Translations under genes and position numbers: made by a program | Assembly: GCF_003383615.1 (NCBI RefSeq) | Contig: NZ_QNUL01000005.1 | Location: 62,001 to 126,000 of the forward strand | Length of the DNA: 64,000 bases | Source of the DNA: Dyadobacter luteus | GTDB taxonomy: Bacteria; Bacteroidota; Bacteroidia; Cytophagales; Spirosomataceae | Reading direction: 5' to 3' | Notes under the pieces: generated by a model | The model's database searches: none | Seen by the model: only the letters and a program-made list of their open reading frames with translations | Told to the model about the DNA's origin: nothing | Shown: one piece after another, positions 7,778 through 16,863 of the stretch | How the letters are laid out: every line of letters starts with the position of its first letter | How positions within the stretch are numbered: position 1 is the stretch's first letter

Positions 7778-8332
7778 TTATTTGTTAATTCTTGGTTTCC
7801 AGACAACTTCTTCGATTTGAAGCTCGTGGCTCATCATTCTGCATAACATAAAGAGGTAGTCCGACAGGCGGTTGAGATACCTGATCACAATTTCTTCCAC
7901 TTCCTCTCCCTGTCGCAATTCTATCACGGCTCGTTCAGCCCTCCGGCAGACCGTTCGCGCTACATGCCCGAATGACACGGAAGCATGCCCTCCTGGCAGT
8001 ACAAATGCCCTCAACGGCGGCACAATGCGATCAATGTGATCCATTTCATTTTCCAGTAATTTGATGTCGTTTTCGACAAGATCAGGCAGTATTTTCTTTG
8101 ACTGCTCAGGTTCTGAAGCAAGATGAGAGCCTACGGTAAAAAGCCGATCCTGGATTTCTTTTAATACTTCTTTTCGGGCTGAGTTAACGGGCTGATCGCC
8201 AAGCAAACCAATATAGCTGTTGAGCTCATCAACAGTGCCATAAGCATCAATACGTATATGAGCCTTACTAAGCCGGGTTCCGCCGATAAGGGAAGTGGTA
8301 CCTTTGTCACCGGTTTTGGTGTATATTTTCAT
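7778..8332 (-). CDS. Cob(I)alamin adenosyltransferase, PduO type
   Basis: 184 residues from ATG 8330-8332; the frame runs 26 codons further upstream, but MKIYTKTGDKGTTSLIGG is the canonical PduO-type start with the ATP-binding TKTGDKG motif. Other family landmarks are DELNSYIG (about 33-40), FVLPGGHASVSFGHVARTVCRRAER and NRLSDYLFMLCR. It transfers the adenosyl group of ATP to cob(I)alamin to give adenosylcobalamin. No other cobalamin gene is nearby; it probably serves B12 salvage. It is separated from ilvE by 107 bases. Confidence 0.9.
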   Translation of the reverse strand: MKIYTKTGDKGTTSLIGGTRLSKAHIRIDAYGTVDELNSYIGLLGDQPVNSARKEVLKEIQDRLFTVGSHLASEPEQSKKILPDLVENDIKLLENEMDHIDRIVPPLRAFVLPGGHASVSFGHVARTVCRRAERAVIELRQGEEVEEIVIRYLNRLSDYLFMLCRMMSHELQIEEVVWKPRINK

Positions 8333-8578
8333 TTGGATTATTATTTGTTGAGCATTGAACTGTTGTGATGTTTCCTTAATAGTTTGATCGAATGCAAACA
8401 AATGTACCAAAGTTTCAGTTTGTCAAAGTTTACATTAACTCAAACACGCTTGCCAGTACCTTTCTATCAACTTTTTGGTTTATACATTTCTGTCAGTTAG
8501 GTTTTAGAAACTTCCCGACCTAATTTTGCACCCAAATTTACTATGACGAAAAGAGAAGCCTAAAAGGGCAGTTTATTC

Positions 8579-9091
8579 ATGAAAATCGGAACATTTTTTT
8601 TTAAGGTCTGGCGCTGGGCTTCAGTTTTGCTGGTAATAGGGGCATTGGTATGGACTTACTCATTATTCCCTGAAATGGTTGCTGTCGACTTTTCCGACAC
8701 CGGATTAGCCGAACGATATGTCAACAAAGAACATATATTCTACATTGTAATGGGGCTGTTTTTGGTAAACAACGTGCTTATAGCAGGTTTAGTAAAGCAG
8801 ATACCCAATATGGATGCTGCTCATTTGCCTATCCTCAAAAGAGATGTGTGGGCAAAACACCGCGAAGAATTGAATGAGCACCTGACCAACTGGTTGTTTT
8901 GCCTGATGGCTGTTATCAATACCATTATGGGGTTCAGCCTTTTTGCGCTGGCTACTATCAACAGTGATAATTTCAAAATGGATGTCTTCGATTTCTCGTG
9001 GATTTACTACGTAGGCATGGCACTTTTGATCGTTGTGTTTTTGTTGCCGATCAGGTTATTTTGGACTCCTGTTCCCAAAGACAGGATATAA
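8579..9091 (+). CDS. Conserved four-helix membrane protein, unknown function
   Basis: 170 residues with four hydrophobic stretches: about 13-30, 50-68, 100-125 and 138-160. The loop after helix 1 (FPEMVAVDFSDTGLAERYVNK) recalls DUF1648/SdpI-like proteins, but the match is loose and I do not assign a function. A Bacteroidota -7 box, TAATTTTG, lies at 8521-8528, about 50 bases before the ATG, with no convincing -33 element. queA follows after 26 bases on the same strand, so the two may be co-transcribed. Confidence 0.6.
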   Translation: MKIGTFFFKVWRWASVLLVIGALVWTYSLFPEMVAVDFSDTGLAERYVNKEHIFYIVMGLFLVNNVLIAGLVKQIPNMDAAHLPILKRDVWAKHREELNEHLTNWLFCLMAVINTIMGFSLFALATINSDNFKMDVFDFSWIYYVGMALLIVVFLLPIRLFWTPVPKDRI

Positions 9092-9117
9092 GCTGCGTTT
9101 CAATAAATTTCCATTGA

Positions 9118-10350
9118 ATGAAGACCAACTGGCTTGAACAAGCGGAGTCTATACGATTGGAGGCTTTTCATTATGATTTGCCAGATGAACGTATTGCCAG
9201 ATATCCGCTCAATCCCCGAGATAGTTCGAAATTATTAGTGTATAAAGACGGGAAAATAGCGCATCAGCAATTTCCGGATTTGGTGAGTCAGCTGCCTGCT
9301 GACTCACTACTTGTTTTCAATAATACCAAAGTGATCCCGGCCAGGGCACATTTTCAGAAGGAAACAGGTGCTACGATTGAAATATTGCTGCTGCATCCAG
9401 AGTTACCCACCCAGGTCATCAACGATGCCATGCTGGTGACGCAAACCTGTGTGTGGGAATGTATGATCGGTAATAAAAAGCGTTGGAAAAAAGCAGATGT
9501 GTTGAGTACAACCATTTCTGTAAATGGCGAATCGCTGAAGCTGGAAGTGGAGTATGTGGATTATGAAAGAAACCACGTTCGCCTATCCTGGAACCGTGAG
9601 TTTACATTTCTGGAGATCGTGAAAGCACTTGGTGAGATACCTTTGCCGCCCTATCTGAATCGGGAAACGGAGGAACTTGACAAACAAACTTACCAGACCG
9701 TGTATGCAGATCGGGATGGAGCGGTGGCGGCACCTACGGCCGGACTTCATTTTACGGAGCAGGTTTTCGATAAGCTTAATGCCAAGGGTGTAAAACGCTC
9801 TTTTCTTACGCTGCACGTTGGTGCCGGTACATTTCAGCCTATTAAGGCCAGTACGGTTACAGAGCACCGGATGCATTCCGAACAGGTAGTTTTTTCAAGA
9901 GAATTGATTGACGAACTCCTGGCTGGCATCGGATCTGTTATTCCTATTGGTACCACATCTATGCGTTCCCTGGAAAGTTTGTACTGGTATGGGGTGAAGT
10001 TGTTCAGAAAGGAAACTACTGCATTTCAAATTGAGAAATTATACCCTTATCCATTTGAAGAACACGAGTTGCCAACCGCGCAAGTTGCTCTTACGGCAAT
10101 TGCCAACTTCATGGACGAACTGGAAATCTCCCAACTAATTGGTGAAACAGAAATTTTCATTTTTCCGGGTTACAAATTTCGTATCTGTAAGGGTATTGTT
10201 ACAAATTTCCATCAGCCTGGCTCTACGCTGATATTGCTCGTAGCGGCATTGGTAGGTGAGGATTGGACAAGAATTTACAATGAAGCGCTTGACAATGACT
10301 ACCGCTTTCTGAGCTATGGGGATTCGTCACTTTTATGGGGGAGGGGATAG
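9118..10350 (+). CDS. queA: tRNA preQ1(34) S-adenosylmethionine ribosyltransferase-isomerase
   Basis: 410 residues, a full-length but slightly long QueA. It transfers and isomerises the ribosyl moiety of SAM onto 7-aminomethyl-7-deazaguanine at tRNA position 34, giving epoxyqueuosine. Family segments: FHYDLPDERIARYPL (17-31), SLLVFNNTKVIPAR, AAPTAGLHFTEQVF, LHVGAGTFQPI, GTTSMRSLESL and the C-terminal VTNFHQPGSTLILLVAALVG. Cytosolic. It lies 26 bases after the small membrane protein gene. Confidence 0.95.
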   Translation: MKTNWLEQAESIRLEAFHYDLPDERIARYPLNPRDSSKLLVYKDGKIAHQQFPDLVSQLPADSLLVFNNTKVIPARAHFQKETGATIEILLLHPELPTQVINDAMLVTQTCVWECMIGNKKRWKKADVLSTTISVNGESLKLEVEYVDYERNHVRLSWNREFTFLEIVKALGEIPLPPYLNRETEELDKQTYQTVYADRDGAVAAPTAGLHFTEQVFDKLNAKGVKRSFLTLHVGAGTFQPIKASTVTEHRMHSEQVVFSRELIDELLAGIGSVIPIGTTSMRSLESLYWYGVKLFRKETTAFQIEKLYPYPFEEHELPTAQVALTAIANFMDELEISQLIGETEIFIFPGYKFRICKGIVTNFHQPGSTLILLVAALVGEDWTRIYNEALDNDYRFLSYGDSSLLWGRG

Positions 10351-10445
10351 GGGCATAGATCAGGTTTTACGATTTATTAAAATCTTACTAAGTTGTAATT
10401 ACACTGATTTTCATGTAATTTGTCTTAAAATCCTAAGGATCAGAT

Positions 10446-11042
10446 ATGGGACATGCAGAAGTAGCCGAGCGGAAATATAGCCTTGCTGAGTATCTTAAAA
10501 TGGAGGAGCAAAGTGAAATTCGTCATGAATATTATGATGGAGAGATCTTTGCCATGGCTGGGACAACCATGAATCATAATGATATTGTTGATAACGTCCG
10601 CAGTCAGTTAAAAGATTTTTTCAAGCCGAAAGGTTGCCGGGTATTTGCGGAGAATGTGAAAGTGGAAGTAATTAAAAACTTCTACTACCCTTATCCTGAT
10701 GTAATTGTGACCTGTGCACCGGAAGATATTGCTGGTACCTACATTGCAAAACATCCAAGCATACTGGTTGAAGTTTTATCCAAATCGACAGCCACCTACG
10801 ATCGTGACTTTAAATTGAGAAGATATAAGGAAATTCCTTCTCTCAATTACTACATGCTGGTTTCTCAATACGATTGCTACATCGAACTTTACACCCGGAC
10901 AGATCAGGAAGGCGTCTGGACCTATCAGGCGTTTGATAGCCCCGAATCTGTCATTAGCTTCGATTTGATGGATTTCACAATGCCTGTTTCAAAGGTGTAT
11001 GAAGGGATTGTGTTTGTGGAGGAAGAGGGTTTGGGTCAGTAA
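10446..11042 (+). CDS. Uma2-family (DUF820) putative endonuclease
   Basis: 198 residues. The PD-(D/E)xK-like core is visible: YYPYPDVIVTC (Asp), then PSILVEVLSKSTATYDRDFKL (E-x-L/V plus Lys), with the usual N-terminal segment YSLAEYLKMEEQSEIRHEYYDGEIFAMAG and ALNYYMLVSQ-type strand near LNYYMLVSQYD. Uma2 proteins are common in Cytophagales and cyanobacteria, often as isolated copies, and their role is unsettled. Its stop directly abuts the end of the convergent BRO pseudogene. It belongs to the accessory patch 10.4-12.4 kb. Confidence 0.8.
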   Translation: MGHAEVAERKYSLAEYLKMEEQSEIRHEYYDGEIFAMAGTTMNHNDIVDNVRSQLKDFFKPKGCRVFAENVKVEVIKNFYYPYPDVIVTCAPEDIAGTYIAKHPSILVEVLSKSTATYDRDFKLRRYKEIPSLNYYMLVSQYDCYIELYTRTDQEGVWTYQAFDSPESVISFDLMDFTMPVSKVYEGIVFVEEEGLGQ

Positions 11043-11886
11043 TTATTCAATTTTCTTGTTTTCTGTATCACTATTCAGAAAATTCTCTCCGGTCACAACA
11101 TTTTTACCCGTTTGAGATTCAAGTTCTTTTCTTGCATTTTTGGCAACAGTACCTCCTTTTTTACTAGCTTTTACATTCTCTGAAAGTCCCTTTGCTTCGT
11201 CGGTTTCTGCAATTTGGCGGGTAGACAATTCGGCCAAGGCCCCGGAGCGCCGGCCGGTAAAAGATAAGTTCTGCCTCCGACATGTGATCTCTTAGATTCT
11301 GGCTTTTCAAACCTTTAAGATCTTTATGCTTTTTGACGCTCATACCCGTCCATTCCTGATGGATGATGTTGGTGAGTAAAGCAAATTCGTCTTTTTTCTC
11401 AACTCCATTTTCTTTCCAATAGTCGGTTAGTTTATTGCGTGTCTCCTGGCCAGTCATTCGCTGCTGTATCCACTTCTCACTACGACCCAAATTTTGCCAG
11501 TTTTCTCTTGCACGATCCAGACTTTGCCCTGGGTCAGCAATTTCCTGTATACGCTCATAACCCACTTTGGCAAGCCATTGTTTAAATGATTCTGCTTTGG
11601 GGGAGGGTATGGACTGTATTATGCGAAGCAAAGTATTTGTGTCAGCAACATCTGTCTCGCGCATTTTTCCGTCACTTGCCTTCAATTTCAACTGTCGACA
11701 AATTGTCGACAGTTCGAAACCATCCTCTGTTTTAACACGCAGTTTCATTTTAAACCAATAATCCCTGGGATTTAAACTGTCAGTCAGAACTTCAACTACG
11801 TCTATTACAGAAAAGTACCATTGCTGTTCCCCCTAGTCCCAATGCGTTCTTACTTTCTTCTCTTCAAACAATTTAATGTCGCTCAC
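11043..11886 (-). pseudogene. BRO-N family (DinD/antirepressor-like) gene, broken by a stop codon and a frameshift
   Basis: Reading the minus strand from a GTG at 11886, the frame gives SDIKLFEEKKVRTHWD, then an in-frame TAG (11833-11835), then WYFSVIDVVEVLTDS, YWFKMKLRVKTEDGFELS and TICRQLKLKASDGK, the BRO-N domain of phage antirepressor-like proteins. The C-terminal domain follows (SGMSV-like stretch, NLRDHMSEAELIF). At a four-base T run (AAAA on plus, 11259-11262) the frame shifts; dropping one base restores TGRRSGALAELSTRQIAET, then KGGTVAKNARKELESQTGK, to TAA at 11043. Repairing both lesions gives about 280 codons, the normal family length. A decayed gene, unless the two events are sequencing errors. 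Confidence 0.85.
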
Positions 11887-12043
11887 AGGTTTTGTAATTT
11901 TATATTGATGATGAAATCTTTAGGCAGATATAAATGTACCCAAATTGCAGTCCTGATTTTTACAGGCCGGAAGAAATCCACCAATAACTTTATTCCAAAT
12001 AATAATAAAAGCGCGATTATTCTGTAGAATGCAAATTACCCTG

Positions 12044-12174
12044 AAATGCCGTCAGGTATGCAACATGGGAAGAAAATACATGGTGTGATCTGGTATGTAA
12101 CGTTACATCCCTAGCGGGATTTAGATGTAATAAGGGTTTCAAATATCTACCAAAATTACATCGCTACGCGATTT
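12044..12174. repeat. Dispersed intergenic repeat, copy 1, in a 505-base gene-free gap
   Basis: The gap 11887-12391 holds no credible gene. Within it, AAATGCCGTCAGGTATGCAA (from 12044) and CTACCAAAATTACATCGC (from 12147, continuing TACGCGATTT) are closely matched, in reverse orientation, by 18258-18277 and 18356-18383. The stretch also holds GTAACGTTAC, a perfect 10-base palindrome. This is a mobile-looking non-coding repeat of the type scattered through Cytophagales genomes. Confidence 0.6.
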
Positions 12175-12391
12175 TGGGCAAGAAGGTGCTTAATCAGCTA
12201 ACTCCGAATTCGATGGGCTTGATCCTTTAAATTTGCCCAAATACGTTCTGTGTAAGCAGGATGAAATAGTGATACTGAGATGTTTTGTAGCGGGTAGAAA
12301 TATAGTATCTGAGTATAAGTATTTGAATTATATTTATTGCTTTTGGTTGAATCTTACGGTGACATCTATTCATCTTATCAGTTCCCTGGCT

Positions 12392-13075
12392 ATGAAATTG
12401 ACATGTACTTCTCTTCTTGTTTTATTTGTTTCATTGATTCTTTCATGTGCCAATCCTAATGAATCGTCTGATAAACCATTTATCAGTAAGGTTTCATTTG
12501 CAGGTATTTCCGAACAGAACGTGAGCTTTAATGCAGCGAAAGCACAGATAATTGTCAAGATTCCCCCTGTTTTGAAAGATGGATTAAGGCCTGTTTTTGA
12601 ACTGAGCGAAGGAGCTGAAATTGTAGATGGCCTGACTGAAGAAAATACCATTGATCTGACTTCTTTGTGCGGCTGTACCTACAATCCTGCTAAAATAACA
12701 TTACGTCTCGACAACAAAAAGGCATTAGCGATTTACGAGATAATAGTAATTCCGGAGGGGCCGCTTAAAGCTCAGGATACGGATGAGCCCATTGCTTTTA
12801 CAAGAAAAGGGGAATGGGTGGAACTGAGCTTGCCGGTAGAAAACCTCTACACGAATCCTAAAGTAACCATGTTATCTTTCAGGAATGTGGCAACCGGACA
12901 GGAGGAACACGTCAGTGCAGATGCCGCTTGCCTGAACCGTTGCTCAGGAACTGAACATGACAGAGTTATATTTACTTTAACAAACCCCATTCAAACTGTA
13001 TTAAAACCTGGTAATACCTACAAGGTTTCATTTAACAACATCGAATTTCCACAGCCTTTGGTGGTTACCGAATAG
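12392..13075 (+). CDS. Lipoprotein of unknown function (Ig-like, DUF5018-like domain)
   Basis: 227 residues from ATG 12392. The frame is open 53 codons further upstream, but only this start gives a lipoprotein signal MKLTCTSLLVLFVSLILSC with Cys19. The body is beta-rich: FISKVSFAGISEQNVSFN and KITLRLDNKKALAIYEIIVIPEG recall the tandem Ig-like domains of DUF5018-type surface proteins. Four cysteines occur as LCGCT and LNRC in the mature part. It converges exactly on the GH43-type gene (stop codons adjacent). No function is assigned. Confidence 0.65.
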   Translation: MKLTCTSLLVLFVSLILSCANPNESSDKPFISKVSFAGISEQNVSFNAAKAQIIVKIPPVLKDGLRPVFELSEGAEIVDGLTEENTIDLTSLCGCTYNPAKITLRLDNKKALAIYEIIVIPEGPLKAQDTDEPIAFTRKGEWVELSLPVENLYTNPKVTMLSFRNVATGQEEHVSADAACLNRCSGTEHDRVIFTLTNPIQTVLKPGNTYKVSFNNIEFPQPLVVTE

Positions 13076-14842
13076 CTATTTTACAGCCACAGTCTCGCTT
13101 ATTTTAGAAACTCCGTTTTCATTAAAGGCCTCTATAGCAAAGTAGTAAGGCACGCCTACATTCAATGCACGTAATTCGAAAGTTTCCGGTTCGTCGTTCC
13201 AGAATTGATAGGTTTGATAAAGCTTATCAGGTGCAATTCCCCAAAGGATGTTGTAACCTGTTGCACCAGCCACCTTTTTCCAGGATAGGTCTGCATTGCG
13301 GGCGTCTTTCTGGCGAACCGCTTTGAATGAGTCAGGCGTTTCGGGAACCTTGCCATAGCCGTTTCCAAAAATTCGGAATTCACTGATTGCTAAAATAGGA
13401 GAAGCGACATAGACATGCTCGTAGCGTACATAACGTGCTTTCACAGGTTGGCTTAGTTCGATGTAAGCGCATGGTCGGTCTCTTTTAGGCTCTTGGGTCA
13501 GATCACTCACCACCTCCCATTTTTTACCATCTTTGGATGTCAGGATTTTAAATTGGGTGTAGACTTTCTCAGGATCGTTCGCAAAAATGTCGGATTTGTA
13601 ATCGGTGTAATTGATTTGTATTGCTTTGATGTCCGACTCTTTTCCAATATCCACAGTAAGTGTTTCTCCCGGTTTGTTTTGCTTCGCTGCCCAAAACGTT
13701 CTTGGGTTTTCGTCGGTAATTTTTGCTGCAGACATCGTGTCTAGTGTAGACGAGGCGGTCACCGGTTTCTTGTAGGATAGCAACATCCAGCCGGTAAAGA
13801 GTTCGTCGCCTTTTCCTTCCCATTTTTTCGTAGTCATTTTATGAGGAAAATCGCCGAAGCGTGTATTGGCAAACATGTGCCCGTCTTTGTCAAAACCCGC
13901 TGCATAACGTACCATTCTGCGCTCCATGGCCCAGTTCAGTCCGATCCACGAAGTACCCGTATTCCAGTAATTACCATAATTATCCTGAAAAGTATTGCCA
14001 TGTCCTGCGCCGGTTGCGAAACCTCCGGGTTTGTAAGATACAGGATTGTAAGGTGCATAGGTGAAGGGGCCGAGTGGATTATCTCCGACATAAGTACCAT
14101 TGGCATATACATTATATTCTGTTCCCGGCGCGCCGTACTGCAGGTAATATTTTCCGTTATGTTTGGTCATCCATGCACCTTCTGTAAAAGGTTTGAAAGG
14201 ATCGGAGTGGTTGGGGCCAAACCGTTCCCAACCGTGCTCATACGGATTCAGCCAAAACATAGCCTGGTATTGGCCCTTGAAAGCAAGCCGTTTGGAATGA
14301 TCAAGTTCTGAGCCGAAAATAGGGTAGACATTGGACGAGCCCCAATACATATACCATTTGTCGGTATCGGCGTCGTGAAAAATTGCCGGATCCCATGGGC
14401 CAATGTCCTTCGGTAAACGAGGCGTCCATCTGTTATAAAATTCCCATATACCTTTTTCAGGAGCGACTGAATACAGTATCGGACGAGATTCAAATGTGGA
14501 CTGAAACAGAAACAACGTATCACGAACGGAAACGGCAGCTGGTGCGCACATATCCTCAAAAGGCCAGCGATTGGCAGTCAGGTATTTCCAGCTGAGCATG
14601 TCTTTGGAATGCCAGTACCCACCCTGAATCGTGACAAACATGAAATACTCACCTTTGTGATTGATGATGACCGGGTCTGCTCCGGAACGATAGGAGATAT
14701 GCTCGTTCAACTGCTCAAAGTTGTATTTGTAATCAATATCCATCGGATTACAATAGGTGGTTTGCGCATGGGAGCAGATTTCTGTGAACAACAGGCAGAA
14801 AAGGAATACGAGCGAAAAGTGTTTTTTACGGGGCACTTTCAT
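13076..14842 (-). CDS. Secreted glycoside hydrolase, family 43-like, with discoidin and Fn3-like domains
   Basis: 588 residues with a signal peptide (about 1-27). The catalytic five-bladed propeller (about 30-360) shows the expected acidic residues: Asp in SGADPVIINHKGEYFMF, Asp in GPWDPAIFHDADTDKWYMYWG-type blade, and Glu in TEGAWMTKHNGKYYLQYG. It is followed by an F5/8 type C (discoidin)-like domain (about 365-505; TDENPRTFWAA, ARYVRYEHVYV, ISEFRIFG) and a fibronectin-III-like end (about 510-588). GH43 enzymes mostly act on arabinan/xylan side chains; the substrate here is unknown. A -7-like CAAATTTA (14913-14920) lies upstream. No SusCD pair is adjacent. Confidence 0.8.
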   Translation of the reverse strand: MKVPRKKHFSLVFLFCLLFTEICSHAQTTYCNPMDIDYKYNFEQLNEHISYRSGADPVIINHKGEYFMFVTIQGGYWHSKDMLSWKYLTANRWPFEDMCAPAAVSVRDTLFLFQSTFESRPILYSVAPEKGIWEFYNRWTPRLPKDIGPWDPAIFHDADTDKWYMYWGSSNVYPIFGSELDHSKRLAFKGQYQAMFWLNPYEHGWERFGPNHSDPFKPFTEGAWMTKHNGKYYLQYGAPGTEYNVYANGTYVGDNPLGPFTYAPYNPVSYKPGGFATGAGHGNTFQDNYGNYWNTGTSWIGLNWAMERRMVRYAAGFDKDGHMFANTRFGDFPHKMTTKKWEGKGDELFTGWMLLSYKKPVTASSTLDTMSAAKITDENPRTFWAAKQNKPGETLTVDIGKESDIKAIQINYTDYKSDIFANDPEKVYTQFKILTSKDGKKWEVVSDLTQEPKRDRPCAYIELSQPVKARYVRYEHVYVASPILAISEFRIFGNGYGKVPETPDSFKAVRQKDARNADLSWKKVAGATGYNILWGIAPDKLYQTYQFWNDEPETFELRALNVGVPYYFAIEAFNENGVSKISETVAVK

Positions 14843-14952
14843 AATTGTATCAGTGTGTTCGTTTCTTTAAAGATACTGTTTTTCACTCTATACAAAGGTT
14901 AGTTTTCCTTGTCAAATTTAACCTACCCTATTTAACTTGAAATGATAAGCCG

Positions 14953-14960
14953 TACCTTTG
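14953..14960 (+). promoter_or_regulatory. Bacteroidota -7 box upstream of tyrS
   Basis: TACCTTTG at 14953-14960 fits TAnnTTTG and lies 58 bases before the tyrS ATG. The expected -33 position carries only a weak TTT (14931-14933). Confidence 0.4.
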
Positions 14961-15018
14961 CGGTCGATTTGTGGCATGTGATGCGACACAAAAGAAATAA
15001 CGACAATTAAGTATATCG

Positions 15019-16320
15019 ATGAAGACTGATTTTATAGAAGAATTGCGCTGGCGGGGCATGTTGCACGACATGATGCCGGGAACAGATGAGCAGCTGAACA
15101 AAGAAATGACAGCAGGTTATATCGGTTTCGACCCGACAGCATCTTCACTGCATATCGGAAACCTGGCTACGATTATGCTTTTGGTACATTTTCAGCGTGC
15201 AGGACATAAGCCTTTTGCCTTGGTGGGTGGTGCTACAGGTATGATTGGCGATCCTTCCTTTAAGGCGTCTGAAAGATCATTTCTGGATGAAGAAACACTG
15301 AAATTCAATCAGGAAGGAATTCGTAAGCAACTGGAGCAATTCCTGGACTTTGATTGCGGCGAAAACTCTGCCGAAATGGTCAATAACTATGACTGGTTCA
15401 AGGAAATGGGTTTTTTACAGTTTCTGCGTGAAGCTGGTAAGTTTTTAAGCGTCAATTATATGATGTCCAAAGACTCAGTCAAAAAGCGTCTTGAAACAGG
15501 TATTTCTTTCACCGAGTTTTCTTACCAACTGCTTCAGGGATACGATTTTTATCATTTATATAAGACCAAAAATATCCGCCTGCAAATGGGTGGATCGGAT
15601 CAGTGGGGAAATATCACTACCGGAACAGAAATCATCCGTAGAAAAGAAGGAGATGAAGAAGGGTATTTCAAAGCGTATGCACTGACAACCCCTCTTCTGA
15701 CGAAATCTGATGGTAGCAAATTTGGTAAAAGCGAAGGCGGCAATATCTGGCTGGATCCTGAAAAAACTTCTCCATATACTTTCTACCAGTTCTGGCTGGG
15801 ACAAAGCGATGAAGATTGCCCGCGTTATATTCGCGTTTATTCTTTCAAAACCAAAGACGAAATCGAAGCGCTGGAAGCACAGCATGCAGAAGCGCCACAT
15901 TTACGTATTTTGCAAAAGGCACTTGCTGAAGAACTGACGGTTCGCGTACATTCTCAGAAAGCGTACGATCTGGTACTGAAAGCCTCAGAGGTATTGTTTG
16001 GGAAAGCAACGCTGGAGACGCTTCAGAGTATCGCTATCGACGAATTTGATACCATTTTTGAAGGTGTTCCTCAAACAGAAATCAGTCGTGAGGATTGGAG
16101 TGAGGCACAAAATGTCCTGGATCTTGTATCGACGATTACCAAATCGGAGATATATCCATCCAAGGGTGAAGCCAGAAGAGCAATTCAGCAGAATGCGGTA
16201 AGTGTAAACAAGATGAAAGTGACCTCTGCAGAGCAGCCTTGTTCGGAATTTAGTTTGTTACAGGATCGATTCCTGCTGATTTCAAAAGGCAAGAAGAACC
16301 ACTTGATTAGGGTTTCGTAG
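15019..16320 (+). CDS. tyrS: Tyrosyl-tRNA synthetase
   Basis: 433 residues. Class I synthetase that charges tRNA-Tyr. The HIGH-type motif is HIGN (residues 45-48, in SSLHIGNLA) and the KMSKS-type loop is KFGKS (234-238), both followed by typical contexts (GATGMIGDPSFK, SDQWGNI). The C-terminal ~70 residues form an S4-like RNA-binding domain (SEARRAIQQN-like stretch EARRAIQQNAVSVNKMKV). The start matches other bacterial TyrS. A strong bidirectional terminator follows immediately. Confidence 0.96.
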   Translation: MKTDFIEELRWRGMLHDMMPGTDEQLNKEMTAGYIGFDPTASSLHIGNLATIMLLVHFQRAGHKPFALVGGATGMIGDPSFKASERSFLDEETLKFNQEGIRKQLEQFLDFDCGENSAEMVNNYDWFKEMGFLQFLREAGKFLSVNYMMSKDSVKKRLETGISFTEFSYQLLQGYDFYHLYKTKNIRLQMGGSDQWGNITTGTEIIRRKEGDEEGYFKAYALTTPLLTKSDGSKFGKSEGGNIWLDPEKTSPYTFYQFWLGQSDEDCPRYIRVYSFKTKDEIEALEAQHAEAPHLRILQKALAEELTVRVHSQKAYDLVLKASEVLFGKATLETLQSIAIDEFDTIFEGVPQTEISREDWSEAQNVLDLVSTITKSEIYPSKGEARRAIQQNAVSVNKMKVTSAEQPCSEFSLLQDRFLLISKGKKNHLIRVS

Positions 16321-16334
16321 AAACAAAAATTTGA

Positions 16335-16388
16335 AGTAAATAACAAGAAATGCGAAATCATAAGGTTTCGCATTTCTTGTTATTTACT
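16335..16388. terminator. Bidirectional terminator with a 23-bp perfect stem
   Basis: The arms at 16335-16357 and 16366-16388 are perfect reverse complements (23 bases each) around the 8-base loop TCATAAGG. The right arm includes the stop codon (16384-16386) of the convergent lipoprotein gene. It serves both tyrS and that gene. Confidence 0.85.
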
Positions 16389-16854
16389 CACTTTTATTGT
16401 TTGTAAAATACTCTGCAATGCTAATGGCTACCTTTTTTGCACGATTATCCCTCCAGCCACCAGTCCCATCCTGAGCTATTTCACTCTGAACGTATAATTG
16501 CGTATTGGTTGAGTTAATTTTGTAAAACACTCTGGTAAAAGTGGCCCATTCATTGGCTCTCATACCTCTTTCGGCAGAGAAGGTCTGATTCGCCACATCC
16601 AGAATACCTTTTTTATAGCCATTCTTTTGAAAAGACTGATTAATACCTTCAAAAAGTGACGACTCATCGGTTACAGGTATTTCGATGTAAAATTCACTGA
16701 GCGTTTCGTTAGTCCAGAGCTTAGACTTCTTATCATTAACAGCTGATATTTGATCGAAATTGATTTCGGAGGATGATTTGGGAAGATAGCCTACTTTAGA
16801 TGTGGCACAGCCCAGACAAAAAATAGTTATAAACAGAAAGATGTACCTCATCAA
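16384..16854 (-). CDS. Small lipoprotein of unknown function
   Basis: 156 residues. The lipoprotein signal is MMRYIFLFITIFCLGC (Cys16). The mature part has no motif that I recognise; segments such as LSEFYIEIPVTDESSLFEG and TRVFYKINSTNTQLYVQSE suggest an alpha/beta outer-membrane-anchored domain. It starts nine bases beyond the stop of the metallophosphoesterase gene on the same strand, so the two are probably co-transcribed and end at the shared long-stem terminator. Confidence 0.65.
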   Translation of the reverse strand: MMRYIFLFITIFCLGCATSKVGYLPKSSSEINFDQISAVNDKKSKLWTNETLSEFYIEIPVTDESSLFEGINQSFQKNGYKKGILDVANQTFSAERGMRANEWATFTRVFYKINSTNTQLYVQSEIAQDGTGGWRDNRAKKVAISIAEYFTNNKSE

Positions 16855-16863
16855 CGATATAGA

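Noticed and set aside
12233..12391. Upstream extension of the 12392 lipoprotein gene
   Set aside because: The added 53 residues are not protein-like and push the lipoprotein signal inside the chain.
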